A stretch of 18,053 bases of DNA, taken from contig CAWVSY010000067.1 in the NCBI GenBank assembly GCA_963933055.1, forward strand, positions 1 through 18,053. The letters are read 5' to 3'. The first letter of the stretch is position 1. Each line of letters starts with the position of its first letter. A model generated the notes under the pieces. The model had not been told where the DNA came from and did not search any database. It saw only the letters and a program-made list of their open reading frames with translations. Positions 14,946-18,053 of this stretch are shown here, in pieces. This DNA comes from Oleispira sp963933055. GTDB taxonomy: Bacteria; Pseudomonadota; Gammaproteobacteria; Pseudomonadales; Oceanobacteraceae. Made by a program: the position numbers and the translations under genes.

Positions 14946-16028
14946 TTATGCGTTCGGTTTTGGAATATCATTTTTGCTGATCCCCATCCTCTCTGAGGTT
15001 CTTTTAGCCTCTGCTTTGTCTTCCTCATTGGCAAGCAAGCCTTCCTGTTTCGCACCCGATGTTGGGTCGTATGCCAATACGGTAAATAAAGAAAAATGGT
15101 CAGATCCGATTGAAGGCAAACGCTGTATATTTTTGACTTTAAAGTGCGTGCTATGAAACAAATGATCCAATGGCCAGCGTAAGAAAACATGATCAGCATG
15201 AAACGTATTAAACATGCCTCGGCCTACACGGGGGTCTAACAAACCGCTGATTTTACGGAATAGGCGGGTAGTCGCAGACCAGGCAACATCATTCAGGTCG
15301 CCCGTGACAATCACTGGACTATGGGTATCTGCGACGCTTCTAGCGAGAGTGATTAATTCAGCATCCCGTTCTTTGGATTCAGTATTCTCCGTGGGGCTAG
15401 GAGGGGCAGGATGAACAAAATGCATACCTACCTTATCACCACTGCGTAGTTCTAAGCGTAAATGTATCGATGGCACATCTTTCTCAATTAAATAAGAAAT
15501 CTTCTCTTCACTAAACGGCAACCTAGAATACACATGCATGCCATATAAATTATCGAGAGGGCATTTAACACAATAAGGCATCTCTTTTTCTAATACGCTA
15601 AGCTTATTTTCCCACCACTTATCCGATTCTAACGTCACTAGAATGTCGGGTTCATACTGTGCAACAAGATCAATCAGTGCATCACTATTATGATTTGTTT
15701 GTAATACATTTGAAGTGATGATGCTTAACTGTTTCGTTTTATCAGTCGATTTTGATGTTAGAACTTCTTTTCGCCAAAGGACTGTATAGGGCAGTACCCA
15801 CCATAACTGTAATAGAAAACAAGCCGCTGTTGCAGAAATGAGCAACCAAGAAAAAGCCACTTGCAGATCGAGAAATATAAAATGAAAAATGAGTAAAAAA
15901 GCAGAAATAGACGCGATTTGAAGACGAGGAAAATCCATTCCTCTGAAGAACCAATGGGTAAAATTAAAGAGAGGAAGCACCGAGGTAATCACAATGAATA
16001 AAGTAGTTATCGCCGCTGCCGTCAACAT
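14946..16028 (-). CDS. membrane-anchored endonuclease/exonuclease/phosphatase (DNase I-fold) protein
   Basis: The 360-residue protein has three predicted membrane helices (about 3-22, 37-57, 58-80) followed by an EEP-fold domain (about 100-322) and a charged, lysine- and glutamate-rich tail. DNase I-type catalytic positions are all visible: Asn107 in SNVL, Glu134 in TLESD, His206 in HPAPP, Asp244 and Asn246 in GDLND, Asp288 in PLDHLF, and Asp310-His311 in GSDHFS. The domain should hydrolyse phosphodiester or phosphomonoester bonds with Mg2+, but nuclease, lipid phosphatase and phospholipase specificities share this fold and the substrate cannot be told. Positive charges after helices 1 and 3 suggest the catalytic domain faces the cytoplasm, a weak inference. 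GGAG seven bases before the ATG supports the start. Confidence 0.87.
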   Translation of the reverse strand: MLTAAAITTLFIVITSVLPLFNFTHWFFRGMDFPRLQIASISAFLLIFHFIFLDLQVAFSWLLISATAACFLLQLWWVLPYTVLWRKEVLTSKSTDKTKQLSIITSNVLQTNHNSDALIDLVAQYEPDILVTLESDKWWENKLSVLEKEMPYCVKCPLDNLYGMHVYSRLPFSEEKISYLIEKDVPSIHLRLELRSGDKVGMHFVHPAPPSPTENTESKERDAELITLARSVADTHSPVIVTGDLNDVAWSATTRLFRKISGLLDPRVGRGMFNTFHADHVFLRWPLDHLFHSTHFKVKNIQRLPSIGSDHFSLFTVLAYDPTSGAKQEGLLANEEDKAEAKRTSERMGISKNDIPKPNA

Positions 16029-16086
16029 AATATCTCCAGTTATTTACTATTAAAAAGCACGCTAGAGGTTAGTATACACTTAAAAC

Positions 16087-16422
16087 TTAACTCAACCCCA
16101 TCTGCACCAGTGTCATATAAGCGGCCGTTCCACCGACAATGCTTAATAGCGACTGACGAAAAAGTAAGTGCAATATTGCAACCAGCGCCAAACAGCCTAG
16201 CTCCGGTAAAAACTCAATTGAAAAATTTGCTTCACTTTTAAAGGAATATACCACGAGTAGTACCATGACAATAGGTGGCAGAAAACGGCCAAGGTGCTCT
16301 AATAACGGATGATTAGCAGCGCGAGATAATAAAACAAAGGGCACGGCGCGGGTAAAAAACGTTGCAGCCGTTAGCACCGCAATCACACTACTTAAGTACC
16401 AAAAAGTATTCAAATCGTTCAC
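16087..16422 (-). CDS. azlD: AzlD family branched-chain amino acid transport subunit
   Basis: AzlD is the small subunit of the AzlCD (YgaZH-type) exporter of branched-chain amino acids. The 111-residue hydrophobic protein has about four membrane segments and the family motifs FFTRAVPFVLL (about 22-32) and GRFLPPIVMVLLVVYS (about 45-60). The start is GTG at 16422, which overlaps the TGA stop of azlC by four bases (GTGA), a typical sign of translational coupling and stoichiometric production. The length is usual for the family. Confidence 0.9.
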   Translation of the reverse strand: MNDLNTFWYLSSVIAVLTAATFFTRAVPFVLLSRAANHPLLEHLGRFLPPIVMVLLVVYSFKSEANFSIEFLPELGCLALVAILHLLFRQSLLSIVGGTAAYMTLVQMGLS

Positions 16423-17108
16423 TTAAAACGCTCCTTAGTAGCATACTGCATCATCAAAATACTTAAACTCAACAAAATCGCAACCAACAGCATATGCTCA
16501 CGGCTGATAAACGCGAGAGTTCCTAAGCCCACCACCAAAGCGGCTAAAAACGGTCTGATATCGCGTAAGTGTTTATATTGCTCTATCGTCAATACCATAA
16601 ATAAAGCAGGTAAAACAAAAGCAATACCATCGGTAGAAAATTCCAATTGGCTGCCAAACCAAGCGCCAAGGGTGCAACCAATTAACCAATAAAAATGATC
16701 GATCGCCGTAATTCTGAGGTGGAACTGAGCAGGGTTAAGACCTTCAGGAACAGGCGTGGCAGTAATCAGCGAAAAAGTTTCATCGGTTAAACCAAAAATT
16801 TGATACCACTTTCGCCAGCCACGATTATGCATACGGCTCATTAGCGATAAGCCATAAAATACATGTCGGGAATTAATCAACAGTGTCGCGATGGCCATTT
16901 CAACTAAGCCTGCTTGGTTAGCCAGCAAGCCAACGGCCAAAAATTGCCCCGCACCGGCATAAATAAATAAACCCATAGCAGCAGCATACAACCAGTGATA
17001 ACCAAGCTCGCTAAACAAGACGCCAAATGCAGCGCCTAGAGGCAAATAACCGAATAAGACGGGTAGCGAAGTGCGTAATACGGCCGCATTTAAAGGTGAA
17101 ACAGTCAT
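16419..17108 (-). CDS. azlC: AzlC family branched-chain amino acid exporter, large subunit
   Basis: AzlC is the large membrane subunit of the AzlCD exporter, relieving the cell of excess valine, leucine or isoleucine analogues. The 229-residue form carries the family signature PVLFGYLPLGAAFGVLF, the AGAGQFLAVGLL segment, LLINSRHVFYGLSLM and FGLTDETFSLI, with about seven membrane stretches. The frame continues 18 codons upstream to a TTG, but the ATG at 17108 gives the family's normal N-terminus (TVSPLNAAVLRTSLPVLFGY). A 90-base gap separates it from the transglutaminase-like gene upstream on the same strand. No AsnC/Lrp-type regulator, often found next to azlC, is present here. Confidence 0.91.
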   Translation of the reverse strand: MTVSPLNAAVLRTSLPVLFGYLPLGAAFGVLFSELGYHWLYAAAMGLFIYAGAGQFLAVGLLANQAGLVEMAIATLLINSRHVFYGLSLMSRMHNRGWRKWYQIFGLTDETFSLITATPVPEGLNPAQFHLRITAIDHFYWLIGCTLGAWFGSQLEFSTDGIAFVLPALFMVLTIEQYKHLRDIRPFLAALVVGLGTLAFISREHMLLVAILLSLSILMMQYATKERFK

Positions 17109-17198
17109 GAGCTTAAGATGGGGTGATGAGTAAGCAGGGATTCTAATTGATGATATACACAATTTTCAATCCATTTTTAGTAACAATCAGTGATTACT

Positions 17199-17882
17199 TC
17201 ATTCATTAAGCGCGGATGCTTCATTCTCAAAATCGCCATCAATACTGATGACAGACTTTTGGGTGATAATCTCGGTAAGCAAAGGATAGTGCTGTTTATA
17301 AGCATTAACGATTTCATCAAAAGGTAAATCATCAAAATGACCATGCTCATACAGGTACTCCATATGCTGATTTCCTGCTTGATCAAACTCATGAAAAACA
17401 GAATCATTAACACCATCAAACTCTAATGGCTTGATACCCGCTTTGTCACAAAGCAGCTTATTAAATGCAGGGGTTGCCTTTACCCATGTATCATCAAGAT
17501 AAAATTCGGTATAGCCATGCCAAACAAAAATGTCAGACTGCATTATTTTTTTCAATTTCTCTGAACTAAGGTGATTCTTAACATCAGAAAACCCTACGCG
17601 AGATGGAATGCCAGCAGCACGGCCTACAGCAGCTAATAAAACCGCTTTTGCGACACAATAACCATAACCCTGGGCAAGCGTCGTACTGGCTTTGAGCCCC
17701 TTAGGAGTGAACTGAATCTGATAGGGGTCGTAACGAATATCATCGCGCACTGCGTAATAGAGTTTAATGGCTTGCTGTTTAGGATCTTGCTCTGTACCAA
17801 TGACTCTGTTTGTAAAATGGATAATTGCATCATTGTCAGAATCGATAAAATCGGTGGGTTTTAAATTATTATTAATATTCAT
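17199..17882 (-). CDS. transglutaminase-like (papain-fold) domain protein
   Basis: This 227-residue cytoplasmic protein has the transglutaminase core: the nucleophile segment GYGYCVAKAVLLAAVGRAAG with Cys76, GIPSRVGFSDV, and the histidine strand WHGYTEFYLDDTWVKATP with His122. The third triad position, normally Asp in a W-x-x-x-D-P segment, reads Thr137 in WVKATPAFN. I recall this KATPAFN form as a recurrent feature of one proteobacterial subgroup, so it may define a variant rather than a dead enzyme. The C-terminal part (PLEFDG, HEFDQAGNQHMEYL) is also typical of that subgroup. No signal peptide is seen. Such domains act as peptidases, amidases or crosslinkers; the substrate is unknown. It starts 16 bases after the acetyltransferase remnant. 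Confidence 0.82.
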   Translation of the reverse strand: MNINNNLKPTDFIDSDNDAIIHFTNRVIGTEQDPKQQAIKLYYAVRDDIRYDPYQIQFTPKGLKASTTLAQGYGYCVAKAVLLAAVGRAAGIPSRVGFSDVKNHLSSEKLKKIMQSDIFVWHGYTEFYLDDTWVKATPAFNKLLCDKAGIKPLEFDGVNDSVFHEFDQAGNQHMEYLYEHGHFDDLPFDEIVNAYKQHYPLLTEIITQKSVISIDGDFENEASALNE

Positions 17883-17898
17883 AGCGAAAGCCTAATTT

Positions 17899-18053
17899 TT
17901 ATTGTTTTATATTATATTCATATAGCGCAAGACTGATGTCATCCTTTTTTACTACATCCTTTAGTTCGAAACCACATGATTCATAATAGCTTCGAAGTTT
18001 ATAGCTAATTTATGAATATACAACGCTCTTGTTGTATCATTATTCCAGATTTC
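17899..18053 (-). pseudogene. GNAT acetyltransferase remnant with internal out-of-frame deletion (partial)
   Basis: Two reading frames on the minus strand hold adjoining pieces of one GNAT protein. One frame, entering from the window edge, encodes ALYIHKLAI (about 18000-18026), the strand that leads into the acetyl-CoA loop. It then drifts into nonsense and stops. The other frame encodes LRSYYESCGFEL (17997 downward) and ends ISLALYEYNIKQ with a stop at 17899-17901; this is the usual C-terminal GNAT element. The roughly 40-45 residues that normally separate these motifs, including the R-x-x-G-x-G loop, are missing at the junction near 17998. A sequencing error could explain a frameshift but not the missing segment. 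The upstream part lies outside the window. Confidence 0.65.

Noticed and set aside
14872..15199. Open frames on both strands over the 3' end of the EEP gene (14872-15156 plus, 14921-15199 minus)
   Set aside because: The annotated EEP frame continues through this stretch with its catalytic GSDHFS motif; the others have low-complexity, motif-free translations.
17109..17162. 18-codon N-terminal extension of AzlC from a TTG
   Set aside because: The ATG at 17108 gives the normal family N-terminus and the TTG has no good ribosome site.
17163..17198. Possible terminator after the transglutaminase-like gene
   Set aside because: The AGTAATCA/TGTTACT pairing is bulged and followed by A rather than T on the minus strand.
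1..18053. CRISPR array, prophage, insertion sequence, toxin-antitoxin or other defence system
   Set aside because: No direct-repeat arrays, transposase or integrase motifs, or small paired toxin-like genes were found; nearly every gene belongs to a recognisable chromosomal family.

Overview
The window reads as ordinary chromosome of a moderately AT-rich gammaproteobacterium, probably a marine Oceanospirillales-type organism. That placement is an inference from gene content (LPS heptose and Kdo genes, the tolC/nudF-yqiB-cpdA-yqiA block shared with Escherichia coli, an aerobic acyl desaturase with its own reductase). No rRNA, tRNA, CRISPR array, insertion sequence or phage gene was seen.

Layout. 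(1) 1-4112: LPS inner-core genes. On the minus strand hldE (2652-1222) is followed, after an unusually long structured gap of about 290 bases, by hldD (928-1, cut by the window start). Together they carry out kinase, adenylyltransferase and epimerase steps of ADP-heptose synthesis. Divergent from hldE is waaA, the Kdo transferase that builds the acceptor to which heptose is added. (2) 4187-6570: a two-gene plus-strand unit, a ferredoxin-type NAD(P)H oxidoreductase and a membrane fatty-acid desaturase. It is preceded by a near-perfect 26-base palindrome of the FabR/DesT kind and ended by a strong bidirectional terminator shared with tolC. (3) 6599-10862: tolC on the minus strand, divergent from nudF, yqiB, cpdA and yqiA on the plus strand. 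This is the E. coli gene order, but parE does not follow yqiA. cpdA, which destroys cAMP, has a CRP-like half-site at class II spacing from a good -10 box. (4) 10920-13454: a large membrane protein with a 7TMR-DISM sensor module, a degenerate GGDEF domain and an apparently intact EAL domain, so probably a c-di-GMP phosphodiesterase. Its 3' end overlaps the convergent gene by 41 bases.

(5) 13414-18053: a run of minus-strand genes. In order of transcription they are a GNAT acetyltransferase remnant with an internal deletion (window edge), a transglutaminase-like protein, azlC-azlD (branched-chain amino acid export), a membrane-anchored DNase I-fold (EEP) protein, a MYG1-family DHH exonuclease, and a GNAT acetyltransferase that overlaps the MYG1 stop.

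I found no convincing new multi-gene system. The items most worth checking are regulatory or degenerative: the desaturase operator, the possible cAMP feedback site at cpdA, the structured element between hldE and hldD, the decayed acetyltransferase at the right edge, and the GGDEF/EAL protein in the place where parE is found in E. coli.
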